Origin: HyVt-337 sp964428895 | GTDB lineage: Bacteria > Planctomycetota > Phycisphaerae > SM23-33 | Length of the DNA: 23,606 nucleotides | Direction: 5' to 3' | NCBI GenBank assembly: GCA_964428895.1 | Contig: CAYRZU010000058.1 | Location: forward strand, 1-23,606 | Part shown: positions 6,201 through 13,944 of the stretch, piece by piece | How the letters are laid out: each line of letters begins with the position of its first letter | How positions within the stretch are numbered: the stretch's first letter is position 1 | Notes under the pieces: generated by a model | Seen by the model: only the letters and a program-made list of their open reading frames with translations | What the model was told of the DNA's origin: nothing | The model's database searches: none | Program-made: the position numbers and the translations under genes

Positions 6201-7742
6201 CTAGTGGGTTAGGGCGTAGGTGAGGATGTTGACGCCGAGGCGGAGGGCGTCGGTGTTTTGGTAGGCGCGGGCGAAGGGGTAGTTGAGCTGTTCCCATCCG
6301 ACCGACAGGCTGATGGGAGCGTAGATGACGACCAACTGGCTGTCGACCTCGATGCCTTCGAGGTAGGGCGTCTGGAGGTCGGGCTGGGCGTTTCGGGCCA
6401 GGTCGGTGTAGTCGGCCCGTTGGATGGCGAAGGGCATTTGGTAGAGGGCCGAATCCGGCGGGATGGGGGCCAGCTTGGCGTCGGGCAGGACGCGAGCGAT
6501 TTCGCGTCGGAAGGCGGCGTCGAAGGCGGCTCGGCCGGCGGCGGCGTCGGCGACGAGCACGCCGCCGCTTTCGAGGTACTTGCGCAGAACGGCGACCTGG
6601 TTGTCGGCGAGTTTGAAGTCTCTCAGGCCGGTCATGTAGAGCAGCGGATAGCCGAACACATTCGTTGCGGCCGGGTCGACCGGGTCGCGCTTGAACTGCA
6701 CGCCGAGGGTGGTGTTGGCCTCGACGTGCTTGAGCAGGTTGACCAGGCCATGCGGCGTGGGGTCCCAGTCGCCGCCGTGGACGAGTTGGCCGACCACGAG
6801 GCGGTCGCGCGAGCCATCGAACTGCTGGTGGAACTTCTTCTCGATGCCCCAGGCCCGGGCGTACTCGAGATTCGCCAGTGTCATGGCGATCATGTTGATG
6901 CCCAGCCGCCCGGCGTCGGCCTGGTGGTAGAGAATGCCCCCCTCAATGGGGTTCTTGGCGATGTCCCAGCCGATATTGAGGTCGATGGGGCTGAAGATGA
7001 CGGCCGGCCGACAGCCCAGGTAGACGGCCTCGATGTAGGGGGGCATGGTCTTGAACGGGTCGCTGTCCTTGCGGAACCGCATGAGCGGGATCTGATGGAC
7101 GGCCGCGAATAGCGGCGAGTCGGTATCAATGGCGGCGAGCTGGCGGTCGGGGAAGAGGCGGGCGATTTCACGGCGCGCCGAATCGACGAACTCCTGCCGC
7201 CCGCACTGGGCGTGGATGACGAGCGTGCCGCCATCGTAGAGATACCGTCGCAGCTTGGTCATCAGCGCGTCGGATAGCTGGGGCATGGGGGTCCAACCGG
7301 TCACGTACAGCAGGGGCAGTTCGGCCGGATCCCAGCTGAAGGTGCTCAGCGACGTGGTCATGTAGCGGTAGTTGATGTTGAGATTCTTGTTGGCGACTTT
7401 CATTAACCGTTCGATGTCGATTTGCGTGGTGGGGAAGTTGCTGTCGCCTCGGCCGGCCAGTTGGTTGGTGAGCGTGACGTCGGAGAAGTCGATCATGCCG
7501 ATCAGCGCCGGCGGCGCGGGCTGACGTTTGCGTTCGGATCGGCGAACGGGGGTGGCCGGCAGGGGCAAGGGGGGGAAGCTCTCGCCGCCGGTGCGTCGGT
7601 GGGGCTTGGCTTGGGGAGGACGCCCGGCTTTGGGGTTCTTCCACTGCGCGTCGGCGGGCGCGGCCGTCATTGCGATGGTGGCGACGGCGAGGAGTACGAT
7701 CGTCACGGGGAGGCGGGCAGACATAAAGGGCCTGAAGCTCAT
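6201..7742 (-). CDS. exported protein with two tandem DUF4159 domains
   Basis: 513 residues. An N-terminal signal peptide of about 33 residues ends APADAQ, followed by a Pro/Arg-rich linker (about 34-80). Two related domains follow. The first includes PLLYVTGWTPMPQLSDALM, YLYDGGTLVIHAQCG and REIARLFPDRQLAAI. The second includes PLLYMTGLRDFKLADNQ, YLESGGVLVADAAAG and REIARVLPDAKLAPI. Each ends with an I(F/Y)(S/A)PI(D/S)L..GW motif. This is the DUF4159 family, of unknown role and common in planctomycetes, with a fold resembling class I glutamine amidotransferase-like domains. ATG at 7742 has GGA four bases upstream; an ATG at 7724 is possible. It is followed after 72 bp by the gamma-glutamyltransferase gene. 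Stop is TAG. Confidence 0.85.
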   Translation of the reverse strand: MSFRPFMSARLPVTIVLLAVATIAMTAAPADAQWKNPKAGRPPQAKPHRRTGGESFPPLPLPATPVRRSERKRQPAPPALIGMIDFSDVTLTNQLAGRGDSNFPTTQIDIERLMKVANKNLNINYRYMTTSLSTFSWDPAELPLLYVTGWTPMPQLSDALMTKLRRYLYDGGTLVIHAQCGRQEFVDSARREIARLFPDRQLAAIDTDSPLFAAVHQIPLMRFRKDSDPFKTMPPYIEAVYLGCRPAVIFSPIDLNIGWDIAKNPIEGGILYHQADAGRLGINMIAMTLANLEYARAWGIEKKFHQQFDGSRDRLVVGQLVHGGDWDPTPHGLVNLLKHVEANTTLGVQFKRDPVDPAATNVFGYPLLYMTGLRDFKLADNQVAVLRKYLESGGVLVADAAAGRAAFDAAFRREIARVLPDAKLAPIPPDSALYQMPFAIQRADYTDLARNAQPDLQTPYLEGIEVDSQLVVIYAPISLSVGWEQLNYPFARAYQNTDALRLGVNILTYALTH

Positions 7743-7804
7743 GGTTCCATCAGAGCCTAACGCCGCCGCAGACGGTTTGTTTCAGCCGAAGCGGGTGTGC
7801 GGGG

Positions 7805-9073
7805 CTAGTCGTACTCGTCGGATTCGACATCCCCGCCGATCGGCTCTTCGGCAGGCCGGTCGGGCGAACCGATCCCTTCGATGCCGGCCGGATCCTTGGC
7901 GGTGGGGTATTCGGGCGCGTCGGGCTCGATGAAATCGTACTCGGGTGACACATAGTCTTCCGGTTGTGGCTCAAGGGGCGCCGGCGCGCCGGGGTCGGGC
8001 TGGGACGTTCGCGGAGTCGGCGTGCGGGGGGTCGAGGTCTGCGGAGTCGGGGCCCGGCCTCGCAGTTCATCCAACTCGGTCTGGTAGAGATGGGCGTCTT
8101 CCTGGATTTCCTCGATCCGCTCGGCGGCGAAGTAGGCGTTCGACGGATTGAACTGTTCCTCAGTCAATACACGCTTGTAGAGATCGAGGGCCTTGGCCTT
8201 GCTGTTGAGGCGGAGGTCGTAAACCGTAGCCGCCTGGAACCGCGCCGGGTGGGGCACCTCCGGATCCCACGTCCAGGCCCGCTCATACCAGTGGACGGCT
8301 CGGACGTCCTCGTTGAAGTATTCTTTGTAGATGTCTCCGATAAAGAAAGCGGCTTCGGCGATCTTGTCGGAGGTGGGGTATTGCTCGATCACATCCTTGA
8401 AGCGTTTGAGGGCTTTCCTCTGGGTCCGGTAGTCGGTGCTGAAGAAGGTTCGCGCCCATCCCTTCCCCTTTTCGTGAAGCTTGACGGCCTCTTTGAACAG
8501 AGCGTTGGCCTCGACGATGCCTTCCGAGGGAGCTAGATCCATCGGGGGGAACTCGGCGTCGTCGAGGTACAGGTAGGTCCGAATGAGGTCGTACCGTTCG
8601 AGGATGCTGGCGGCGGCTTTGGCGTTGTCTTCCGGCCCGTACTGCTCGTAGTAGTCGGCCAGGGCCTTGGCGGCGGCCACATAGGTGTCTCTGACGCCGA
8701 CGAGATTCTCGACCAACATGCTCTCGTTCCCGGCGGTCAGGACCGCGTTGCTGGGGAGGGGGGATTCGACGCCTTCCCAGACGAACATCCGAGCATTCTG
8801 AAGGTTCAGTTGCTCACGGTCGACCCAGTTGATGTGCTCGAGGTCGTTGGCAGCGGTGTAGTGAGCTTTCAGAACGGCCAGGGCGCCCTCGTAGTCGGCC
8901 TGGGCCTGCAGGAAGTCGTAGACGTGCTGACTCTCCTGGGGGTTCTCGGGATTCAGCGTGACCGTGTCGATGGTCAGCACCATATACTTGCGCGGTGTGG
9001 GCGGACTGTCGCAGCCGGCCAGGGCCAACAGGCCAACCAACGCGAGAATTGACAAGCGGCATGAAGTGCTCAT
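7805..9073 (-). CDS. TPR-like outer-membrane lipoprotein with proline-rich tail
   Basis: 422 residues. The N-terminus MSTSCRLSILALVGLLALAGC is a lipoprotein signal with lipobox LAGC (Cys21), so the protein should be lipid-anchored and face the periplasm. The middle (about 60-360) is helical with tetratricopeptide-like repeats, such as ALKRFKDVIEQYPTSDKIAE and KALDLYKRVLTEEQFNPSNA, resembling the arrangement in BamD/YbgF-type scaffolds. The last 80 residues are Pro/Thr/Glu/Asp-rich and probably disordered. The frame stays open upstream to 9376, but ATG 9073 is preferred: AGGAGA sits six bases upstream and the signal peptide begins there. A promoter fits at 9147-9175. Function beyond scaffolding cannot be told. 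Confidence 0.85.
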   Translation of the reverse strand: MSTSCRLSILALVGLLALAGCDSPPTPRKYMVLTIDTVTLNPENPQESQHVYDFLQAQADYEGALAVLKAHYTAANDLEHINWVDREQLNLQNARMFVWEGVESPLPSNAVLTAGNESMLVENLVGVRDTYVAAAKALADYYEQYGPEDNAKAAASILERYDLIRTYLYLDDAEFPPMDLAPSEGIVEANALFKEAVKLHEKGKGWARTFFSTDYRTQRKALKRFKDVIEQYPTSDKIAEAAFFIGDIYKEYFNEDVRAVHWYERAWTWDPEVPHPARFQAATVYDLRLNSKAKALDLYKRVLTEEQFNPSNAYFAAERIEEIQEDAHLYQTELDELRGRAPTPQTSTPRTPTPRTSQPDPGAPAPLEPQPEDYVSPEYDFIEPDAPEYPTAKDPAGIEGIGSPDRPAEEPIGGDVESDEYD

Positions 9074-9146
9074 GGGTTGTCTCCTTCGAGCCATCCCAGG
9101 TCCCGTCTGGCAGCTATTATCACTTGGTGGACGTGTCCTGGCAACT

Positions 9147-9175
9147 ATTAAAGATGTCGGCCATATTACAGTTAA
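9147..9175 (-). promoter_or_regulatory. candidate promoter of the lipoprotein gene
   Basis: On the minus strand TTAACT (9175-9170), 17-bp spacer, TTTAAT (9152-9147). The -10 matches consensus at five of six positions, the -35 at four. It lies about 75 bases before the ATG at 9073. Confidence 0.5.
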
Positions 9176-9190
9176 CGCCCCAGTGCAATA

Positions 9191-9220
9191 TTGACCGAAT
9201 CCTCGACGTTTAAGTAACAT
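9191..9220 (+). promoter_or_regulatory. candidate promoter of the HEAT-repeat gene
   Basis: TTGACC (9191-9196), 18-bp spacer, TAACAT (9215-9220), about 46 bases before the ATG at 9267. It diverges from the promoter of the lipoprotein gene with only 15 bp between the two -35 boxes, so one regulator could affect both. Confidence 0.5.
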
Positions 9221-9266
9221 ATGCGCGGGGTAGGCGTGGCGAGCACGACGAGAAAGGGATGGCGTT

Positions 9267-10931
9267 ATGTTGATCTCTCGCAGGTGGTATGAGGCGATGT
9301 GCCTGTCGGCCGCCGTGTGTCTGCTGTGTGGGATTGCGGTGGGGGGCGATATCGATGAATTGACGGCCAAGCTCAAGTCCAGCAGCCCTCATATTCGGGC
9401 GGATGCCGCCCGGAGACTAGGGGCCATGGGGCCGGACGCAGCCCCGGCGGCCCGGGCGTTGTGCAGGGCCCTGAAGGACAAGAATGATGCGGTCCGGAAT
9501 GTGGTCGCCGGCGCCCTGGGCGATATCGGCCCGGACGCGGCTTCAGCCGGCGCGGACTTGGCCCAACTGCTTAGGAAGGACAAGGCCGCCCACGTCCGTC
9601 AGATTGCGGCCTGGGCGATCGGTGAGATCCAGGCCCCAGGGAGCGTGGTCGGAACGGCGTTGGTGGCGGGCCTAAAGGACAAAGAGGAGCAGGTCCGCAA
9701 GCATTCGGCCCTGACCCTGGGACGAATGGACCCTCCCTACCTGGCGGCGGTGGACGCGCTGGTCGAGGCCACCTCCGACGAATCGGACGACGTGGCCAGT
9801 TCGGCCGTCCAGGCGCTGGGACAGATGGGCGAGAATGCGCGCGAGGCCGTGACCGGCCTGATCGGTCTGCTGAATCATGAAAGCCGCGAGGTGCGCTTCG
9901 CTGCAGCCAGCGCCATCGGCCAGATCGGCAGCGAGGACCCCTCCGTCCTCCCGGTGTTCCTGGAGATGCTCAGGAACAAGGACCCGGACACGCGTTTGAA
10001 GGCCACGTTGGGCCTGAGCCACATGGGCGAAACGGCCGTCGGCGCTTTGGAGGAGTTGATGACGGCCTTGGATGACCCGGAGGACAGTGTTCGGTACGGG
10101 GCGATGGTGGCGATCGGGTCGATCGGGCCCAAGGGCTGGCAGGCGGGGCCGGCGCTGCTGGAGGCGTTTCGCAAGAACACCGGGCGCCGACGGTGGGACG
10201 CCATCGCGGCGATGATCCTGGTCAAGCAGGGGACGCTGGCCATCACCGACGTGCGAAAGGCCCTCTATAGCGAGGATGTCGATGACCGTCGGGAAGGGGC
10301 GATCTCCCTGGCAGCCATCGGCCCGGAAGCTTACGCGGCGGCCCCGGAACTAAGAGACCTCTTGAAGGATGAAGATGACGGGGTCCGAGTGGCGGGCGCC
10401 CGGGCGGTTCTGGACGTCTTGGGCGAGGTTGAGGCCCCGTCGGCGGTGCTGATTGACGTTCTGACCAACAGCGAGAGCTCCGATGCCCGCTCCGACGCGG
10501 CCATGGCCATGGGCATGATTGAATACGAACTGCCGCCCGGTGTCGTGCCGGCGCTCATGAAGGCGCTGCGAGACGACGACCGCTGGGTGCGGTGGCACGC
10601 GGTGCGGGCCCTGGGGTTCCTGGGAACCGATGCTGCTCAAGCTGCCTCGAAGCTGCGACAATCCTCCAGTAACGACCCCAACGACTATGTGCGGGCCGCG
10701 GCCGTCAAGGCGTTGGAAGACCTCAAGAAGACCCGGAAGACGCGTCCCATCGGCGGCCCGCAATTCATGGGCGACGGCGGCCACGACTTGATCGGTGGCG
10801 ACGATGGGAAGTCACGCATCACCGGGGGCTTGGTCGTTACCCGACCGGATACGGATGATGAAGGTGAGGATGCCACCACGCAGCCGACGACACAGCCGGA
10901 GACACAGCCGGAGACACAAGAGGCGGACTAG
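9267..10931 (+). CDS. secreted HEAT-repeat protein
   Basis: 554 residues. The N-terminus has a signal peptide (hydrophobic CLSAAVCLLCGIAVGG, about 12-27), so it is exported. From about 30 to 470 it consists of HEAT/PBS-lyase-type repeats of about 37 residues, each with the pattern VR..A..ALG.IGP.A, for example VRNVVAGALGDIGPDAASAG and VRWHAVRALGFLGTDAAQAA. These build an alpha-solenoid used for protein-protein contacts; no catalytic residues are expected. The C-terminal 85 residues are low-complexity and end in TTQP/ETQP repeats. Stop is TAG at 10929-10931, 20 bp from the convergent xerC stop, with no clear terminator between. A partner cannot be named; it diverges from the lipoprotein gene. 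Confidence 0.87.
   Translation: MLISRRWYEAMCLSAAVCLLCGIAVGGDIDELTAKLKSSSPHIRADAARRLGAMGPDAAPAARALCRALKDKNDAVRNVVAGALGDIGPDAASAGADLAQLLRKDKAAHVRQIAAWAIGEIQAPGSVVGTALVAGLKDKEEQVRKHSALTLGRMDPPYLAAVDALVEATSDESDDVASSAVQALGQMGENAREAVTGLIGLLNHESREVRFAAASAIGQIGSEDPSVLPVFLEMLRNKDPDTRLKATLGLSHMGETAVGALEELMTALDDPEDSVRYGAMVAIGSIGPKGWQAGPALLEAFRKNTGRRRWDAIAAMILVKQGTLAITDVRKALYSEDVDDRREGAISLAAIGPEAYAAAPELRDLLKDEDDGVRVAGARAVLDVLGEVEAPSAVLIDVLTNSESSDARSDAAMAMGMIEYELPPGVVPALMKALRDDDRWVRWHAVRALGFLGTDAAQAASKLRQSSSNDPNDYVRAAAVKALEDLKKTRKTRPIGGPQFMGDGGHDLIGGDDGKSRITGGLVVTRPDTDDEGEDATTQPTTQPETQPETQEAD
10878..10913 (+). repeat. three 12-bp tandem repeats at the end of the HEAT gene
   Basis: Units ACGCAGCCGACG, ACACAGCCGGAG, ACACAGCCGGAG encode TQPT/TQPE/TQPE. 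The last two copies are identical, which suggests recent slippage; the repeat is in frame so only tail length would vary. Confidence 0.8.
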
Positions 10932-10951
10932 GGGGCGTTGATGCCTCGGGG

Positions 10952-11932
10952 CTAGCGCGGCTTAGCCAGGGGATGAGCTTGCCGGTAGACCTTCTGCAGG
11001 CGATTGGTCGTTAGGTGGGTGTAGATCTGCGTGGTCGAGAGACTCTCGTGGCCGAGCATTTCCTGGACGCTTCGCAAGTCGGCGCCGGCGTTGAGCATGT
11101 GCGTGGCGAAACTGTGCCGCAGCACGTGCGGGCTGACGTGCATGTCGATCCCGGCGGCCTGGAGGTACTTGCCCAGCTTGCGGCGAATGGACCGGTCGGT
11201 GATGCGTTGCCCGGACCGGTTGACGAACAGGGCGCCGGCCGGGGCCTGCCCGAACGCGTCCTCGCGCTTGCCCAGGTAGTGCTGAATGGACTGCAGCGCG
11301 CAGCCGCCCACCGGGGCCAGCCGTTCCTTCTTCCCCTTGCCTCGTATCCGAAGGGCCTCGCCGAATTCGTCGAGGTCTTCGACATCCAGGTGGACCAGTT
11401 CGCTGATCCGCAGGCCGGCCGAGTAGATGGTCTCCAGGATGGCTCGGTCGCGCGCGCCCAGCAGTTCATCGGTGTCCGGTGCGGCCAGCAGGGCGTCGAC
11501 CTGGTCCACGTCGAGGCACTTGGGCAAGCGCTTGTCCTGGCGGGGAGTTCGGATCACGCTGACCGGAGACGTCGACATCAGGCCTTGGCGGACCAAGTAC
11601 TTGTAGAAGCTTCGCAGGGAGGCAAGCTTCCGGGCGGTGGTGGCCTTGGAGTATTCGGTGTTTCGCAGGGCCGCCAGAAAGGCGCGGATGTCCACCGGCT
11701 CGACCTGAAGCAGACGGCCATTGAGGACGGAGGCGTCAGCTTCCGCCAGCGGGGGCAATTCATCACAGGTCAGATCGGCCAGCGGGTCGGCGCCGGCGCC
11801 CAGGACAATCAAGAACTGGGCGAACTGAGTCAGGTCCGCAGTGTACCCGCGGAGGGTATGTGGAGAGAAGTTCCGCTGGCTTTCGAGGTACTCCAGAAAA
11901 CTCGAGACATGTGGCAGTGCGTGCATGGCCAT
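10952..11932 (-). CDS. xerC: tyrosine recombinase XerC/XerD
   Basis: 326 residues. A site-specific tyrosine recombinase of the Xer group, which resolves chromosome dimers at dif. The N-terminal SAM-like core-binding domain (about 8-115) contains SPHTLRGYTADL and ARKLASLRSFYKYL. The catalytic domain has all six active residues: Arg175 (AGLRISEL), Lys199 (IRGKGKKER), His269 and Arg272 (SPHVLRHSFATH), His295 (LGHESLSTTQIYTH) and nucleophile Tyr304. It is slightly longer than usual (about 300) because of an insert at about 48-78. No transposon ends, att sites or phage genes are nearby, so a housekeeping role is likely. ATG 11932 has AAGGA close upstream; the ATG two codons later has better spacing. 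XerC versus XerD cannot be separated firmly. Confidence 0.9.
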   Translation of the reverse strand: MAMHALPHVSSFLEYLESQRNFSPHTLRGYTADLTQFAQFLIVLGAGADPLADLTCDELPPLAEADASVLNGRLLQVEPVDIRAFLAALRNTEYSKATTARKLASLRSFYKYLVRQGLMSTSPVSVIRTPRQDKRLPKCLDVDQVDALLAAPDTDELLGARDRAILETIYSAGLRISELVHLDVEDLDEFGEALRIRGKGKKERLAPVGGCALQSIQHYLGKREDAFGQAPAGALFVNRSGQRITDRSIRRKLGKYLQAAGIDMHVSPHVLRHSFATHMLNAGADLRSVQEMLGHESLSTTQIYTHLTTNRLQKVYRQAHPLAKPR

Positions 11933-12006
11933 CCTTGGCTAATCGCAACCGCGAAATCGACAGATCCGTTGTCTTGCATCGGTCGCCCCGTCGGGGCGAT
12001 TGGGCT

Positions 12007-12228
12007 CTATTCATCCAGCGGAGATGGCGCTGATTCGACGTTGGTCTCCGTGGCCGCATACTGGGCGACCTGGAAGCTCAGCGTGGCGGCGTCCAGCCAG
12101 TCCAACGGACAATGAGGGGCCTCGGCCAATTCCATAACCGTGTCAATGACGTCGTCCTCAAGCCCGGCCGGATAGCGAAACAAGAAGGTCTCGCCGCTCT
12201 TGGTGAAGCTCAGTACACGCTTAGCCAT
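12007..12228 (-). CDS. small hypothetical protein upstream of xerC
   Basis: 73 residues beginning MAKRVLSFTKSGETFLFRYP. It is acidic and probably a small alpha/beta protein; the middle (LEDDVIDTVMELAEAPHCPLDWLDAATLSF is one helix-rich stretch, cited here by residues 20-49 in outline) has regular hydrophobic spacing. I do not recognise a named family. The frame opens at 12294, but the ATG at 12228 is a more natural start (GGA eight bases upstream, and the preceding part covers an inverted repeat). It lies 74 bp before xerC on the same strand and is probably co-transcribed. A terminator at 12326-12377 lies between it and the strong minus-strand promoter at 12461-12489, so that promoter may not serve it fully. 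Confidence 0.6.
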   Translation of the reverse strand: MAKRVLSFTKSGETFLFRYPAGLEDDVIDTVMELAEAPHCPLDWLDAATLSFQVAQYAATETNVESAPSPLDE

Positions 12229-12241
12229 GTCGGTCCAATCT

Positions 12242-12277
12242 CGATAAGCTACGATAAGTCCTGCAATAGTCTTATCG
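12242..12277. repeat. CGATAAG direct and inverted repeats before the small hypothetical gene
   Basis: CGATAAG occurs at 12242-12248 and 12252-12258, and its inverse CTTATCG at 12271-12277. The latter two form a 7-bp hairpin with a 12-nt loop, just upstream of the start at 12228. This could be an operator or a leader hairpin; no regulator is identified. Confidence 0.4.
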
Positions 12278-12325
12278 GCCGACTGGCTGGACAACTGGAG
12301 GGAATGTCTGGGGCAAGCGAACCCG

Positions 12326-12377
12326 AACAGACAAAGAAAGCGATGCCTTGGCGGAGGGGGGCCCCGGCATCGCTTTC
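12326..12377 (-). terminator. rho-independent terminator of the candidate small RNA
   Basis: Perfect 12-bp stem GAAAGCGATGCC / GGCATCGCTTTC with an 18-nt loop; on the minus strand it is followed by TTTGTCTGTT. On the plus strand the stem is followed by ATTAACC, so minus-strand termination is more likely. Confidence 0.65.
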
Positions 12378-12384
12378 ATTAACC

Positions 12385-12432
12385 GTGGCCAATGCCGCAG
12401 GCGGAGGGGGACCTGCGGCAAGCGTGGGCCAC
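12385..12432 (-). other. compound hairpin inside the candidate small RNA
   Basis: An inner 9-bp stem (12393-12401 with 12412-12420) closes a 10-nt loop, TCCCCCTCCG on the minus strand. An outer 6-bp stem (12385-12390 with 12427-12432) encloses it across a small internal loop. Confidence 0.6.
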
Positions 12433-12460
12433 AGCGGACAATCTTTTCCGTCCTGTGTTG

Positions 12461-12489
12461 ATTCTAGCCACGCCCAGATGTCTCGTCAA
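12461..12489 (-). promoter_or_regulatory. strong promoter, minus strand
   Basis: TTGACG (12489-12484), exact 17-bp spacer, TAGAAT (12466-12461). Each box matches consensus at five of six positions. The predicted start is near 12454, immediately before the structured segment. Confidence 0.65.
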
Positions 12490-12567
12490 GAGCGGGGGTG
12501 TAATATCTGAAATAATAGCATTTTGCGAACAGGTTGTCCGGATCGACAGATGGTCTTCGTACCTGGC

Positions 12568-12596
12568 TTGACCTACCGGATTTGCGCGACTACACT
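12568..12596 (+). promoter_or_regulatory. strong promoter of the DUF502-hpf-pts gene group
   Basis: TTGACC (12568-12573), exact 17-bp spacer, TACACT (12591-12596). The predicted start is near 12603, about 53 bases before the GTG at 12656. Confidence 0.65.
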
Positions 12597-12655
12597 GCAT
12601 TGGTGGTCAACACAATGCAACGAGCGGGGCTCAACAAGCGGATGGAGCGTCAATT

Positions 12656-13429
12656 GTGAGGAAGGGATTCGTCCAAGACTTTAAGCTGTTCTTCCTTCGC
12701 GGTTTGGCCGTGATGCTCCCGCTGATGCTGACGTTGATGATCGTCATCTACGTCTACAAATTCATTCAGGATAACGTGGGTGTCTATCTCAACCAGGTGG
12801 CCATGTGGGTGACGATTCAGGCCCGCACGCTGTTCACCGATGAGCCTTGGTCGCTGGCGGGCAAGACCGATCAGTGGGAATGGGTCGAGGCGTACTGGGC
12901 CACGCACAAGCTTGCTTTCATCGGCATCCTGCTGGCGTTCGTGCTGATCTACTTCGTCGGGCGCTTCGTCGCCAGTTTCGTTGGGCGCTCGTCATTGCGC
13001 GTGGTCGAAAGCGGCCTCAGGCGCCTGCCCGTGATCCGCCAGCTCTATCCACAGGTTAAGCAGGTCACCGACTACTTCTTTGGTCACAAGAACATCGAGT
13101 TTTCCCGTGTGGTGGCCGTTGAATACCCGCGCAAAGGGATTTGGGCGTTGGGATTGGTCACCGCCGGGGGAATGAAGAAGCTGACCGACACGGCCGGCCA
13201 GGATATGTTGACGCTGTTTATCCCCTCCAGCCCCATGCCTGTGACGGGCTATACGATCACGGTCTCCAAAGAGGACGTGGTGGACCTGCCTCTCAGCATT
13301 GATGAGGCATTTCGATTCACGATTAGCGGCGGCGTGGTTCAGCCGCCAGACCAGTTATTGCGACGGGCCGATGAAGCTAAGGCGCTTGAATCGCCCCCGT
13401 CCCCAGACGATGAGGAGACAGTCCAGTGA
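12656..13429 (+). CDS. DUF502 family membrane protein
   Basis: 257 residues. Two predicted membrane helices: about 12-36 (LFFLRGLAVMLPLMLTLMIV) and about 86-109 (LAFIGILLAFVLIYFVGRFV). The C-terminal soluble part has the DUF502 pattern RLPVIRQLYPQVKQVTDYFF, a GLVT segment, then FIPSSPMPVTGYTITVSKED and IDEAFRFTISGG. The family is widespread, sits in the inner membrane, and has no established biochemical role. The GTG start has GGAG (12644-12647) eight bases upstream, and a good promoter precedes it. Its stop TGA overlaps the hpf start as GTGA, so the two are likely translated together. Confidence 0.85.
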   Translation: MRKGFVQDFKLFFLRGLAVMLPLMLTLMIVIYVYKFIQDNVGVYLNQVAMWVTIQARTLFTDEPWSLAGKTDQWEWVEAYWATHKLAFIGILLAFVLIYFVGRFVASFVGRSSLRVVESGLRRLPVIRQLYPQVKQVTDYFFGHKNIEFSRVVAVEYPRKGIWALGLVTAGGMKKLTDTAGQDMLTLFIPSSPMPVTGYTITVSKEDVVDLPLSIDEAFRFTISGGVVQPPDQLLRRADEAKALESPPSPDDEETVQ

Positions 13430-13734
13430 GTATCGTCGTCAATGCACGCCACATGTCGGTTTCCGATGACCTCCGCGATTACGTCGAAACCAAAGCCGAG
13501 AAGCTCACCAAGTACTTGGGGACCATTCAGCATACGGAAGTCATACTGGACCGCGAGGGTGAGACGCCCTCGGTAGAAATCGTTGTTAGCGCCAAGAAGA
13601 AGACCACCTTCGTCGCCAAGCACAGCGACGAGGACTTGCACACAGCCATCGACCAGTGCCTCCACAAGATCGCCGAGCAATTGCGGCGTCATAAGGACAA
13701 GGTGCGCGATCACCAGGCCCCACCCAGCAGCTAG
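13426..13734 (+). CDS. hpf: ribosome hibernation-promoting factor, short form
   Basis: 102 residues. Matches the S30AE/Hpf-RaiA domain throughout: VVNARHMSVSDDLRDYVETK at the N-terminus, the central YLGTIQHTEVILDREGETPSVEIVVSA (cited as about 30-56) and the helix DLHTAIDQCLHKIAEQLRRHKDK. Such proteins bind in the decoding channel of the 30S subunit and hold ribosomes inactive in stationary phase. It lacks the extra C-terminal domain of the long form, so it would make 100S dimers only with a partner, or act like RaiA. GTG start with GGAGA upstream, overlapping the DUF502 stop by 4 bp. The neighbourhood with ptsN matches the rpoN-hpf-ptsN clusters of other bacteria, but rpoN is not here. Confidence 0.92.
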   Translation: MSIVVNARHMSVSDDLRDYVETKAEKLTKYLGTIQHTEVILDREGETPSVEIVVSAKKKTTFVAKHSDEDLHTAIDQCLHKIAEQLRRHKDKVRDHQAPPSS

Positions 13735-13805
13735 AGGGCAGATCGGACGGTTCCGGCGGGGCGCCGTGTTGGCGAATTGGGCGGCCCTGCCAGGCGCATT
13801 GAGCG

Positions 13806-13868
13806 TTGTGGCCGGAGGGGAAGTCCTGTAAACTCTCTGCCTTAGGTGTGCGCTTCACGAGCGTGAAG
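13806..13868 (+). other. leader region between hpf and ptsN: weak promoter and hairpin
   Basis: The 210-bp gap contains TTGTGG (13806-13811) 17 bp before TAAACT (13829-13834), a weak promoter match. A 6-bp hairpin follows (CTTCAC 13853-13858, GTGAAG 13863-13868, loop GAGC). No gene seen; ptsN may have its own start of transcription here. Confidence 0.3.
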
Positions 13869-13944
13869 GTGGTCGGGCGAGTTGTCGCCGCGGCTTCGGT
13901 GGATGTGTTTTGAGATGGCGCGAGGGCGCCTACGGGAGTTGTAT

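Larger units (their letters stand above)
12325..12454 (-). ncRNA. candidate small RNA of about 130 nt with two C-rich loops
   Basis: Seen on the minus strand: promoter TTGACG-17-TAGAAT, then a 5' hairpin (ACAGGAC with GTC..CTGT), then a long hairpin (GTGGCC 12427-12432 region pairing with 12385-12390, and TGCCGCAGG/CCTGCGGCA at 12412-12420 and 12393-12401). A final 12-bp hairpin (12366-12377 with 12336-12347) is followed by TTTGTCTGTT. The loops of the last two hairpins both contain CCCCCTCCG although their stems differ. No reading frame fits. C-rich, CCTCC-bearing loops resemble those of trans-acting sRNAs that pair with ribosome binding sites. It might instead be an attenuated leader of the 12228/xerC operon. 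Confidence 0.5.

Noticed and set aside
10952..11932. Integrase of a mobile element
   Set aside because: No att repeats, tRNA, transposase or phage genes nearby; the sequence and context fit a housekeeping Xer recombinase.
11015..12115. 366-codon plus-strand frame opposite xerC
   Set aside because: Shadow of GC-rich third positions; xerC has all its catalytic residues and the opposite frame matches no protein pattern.
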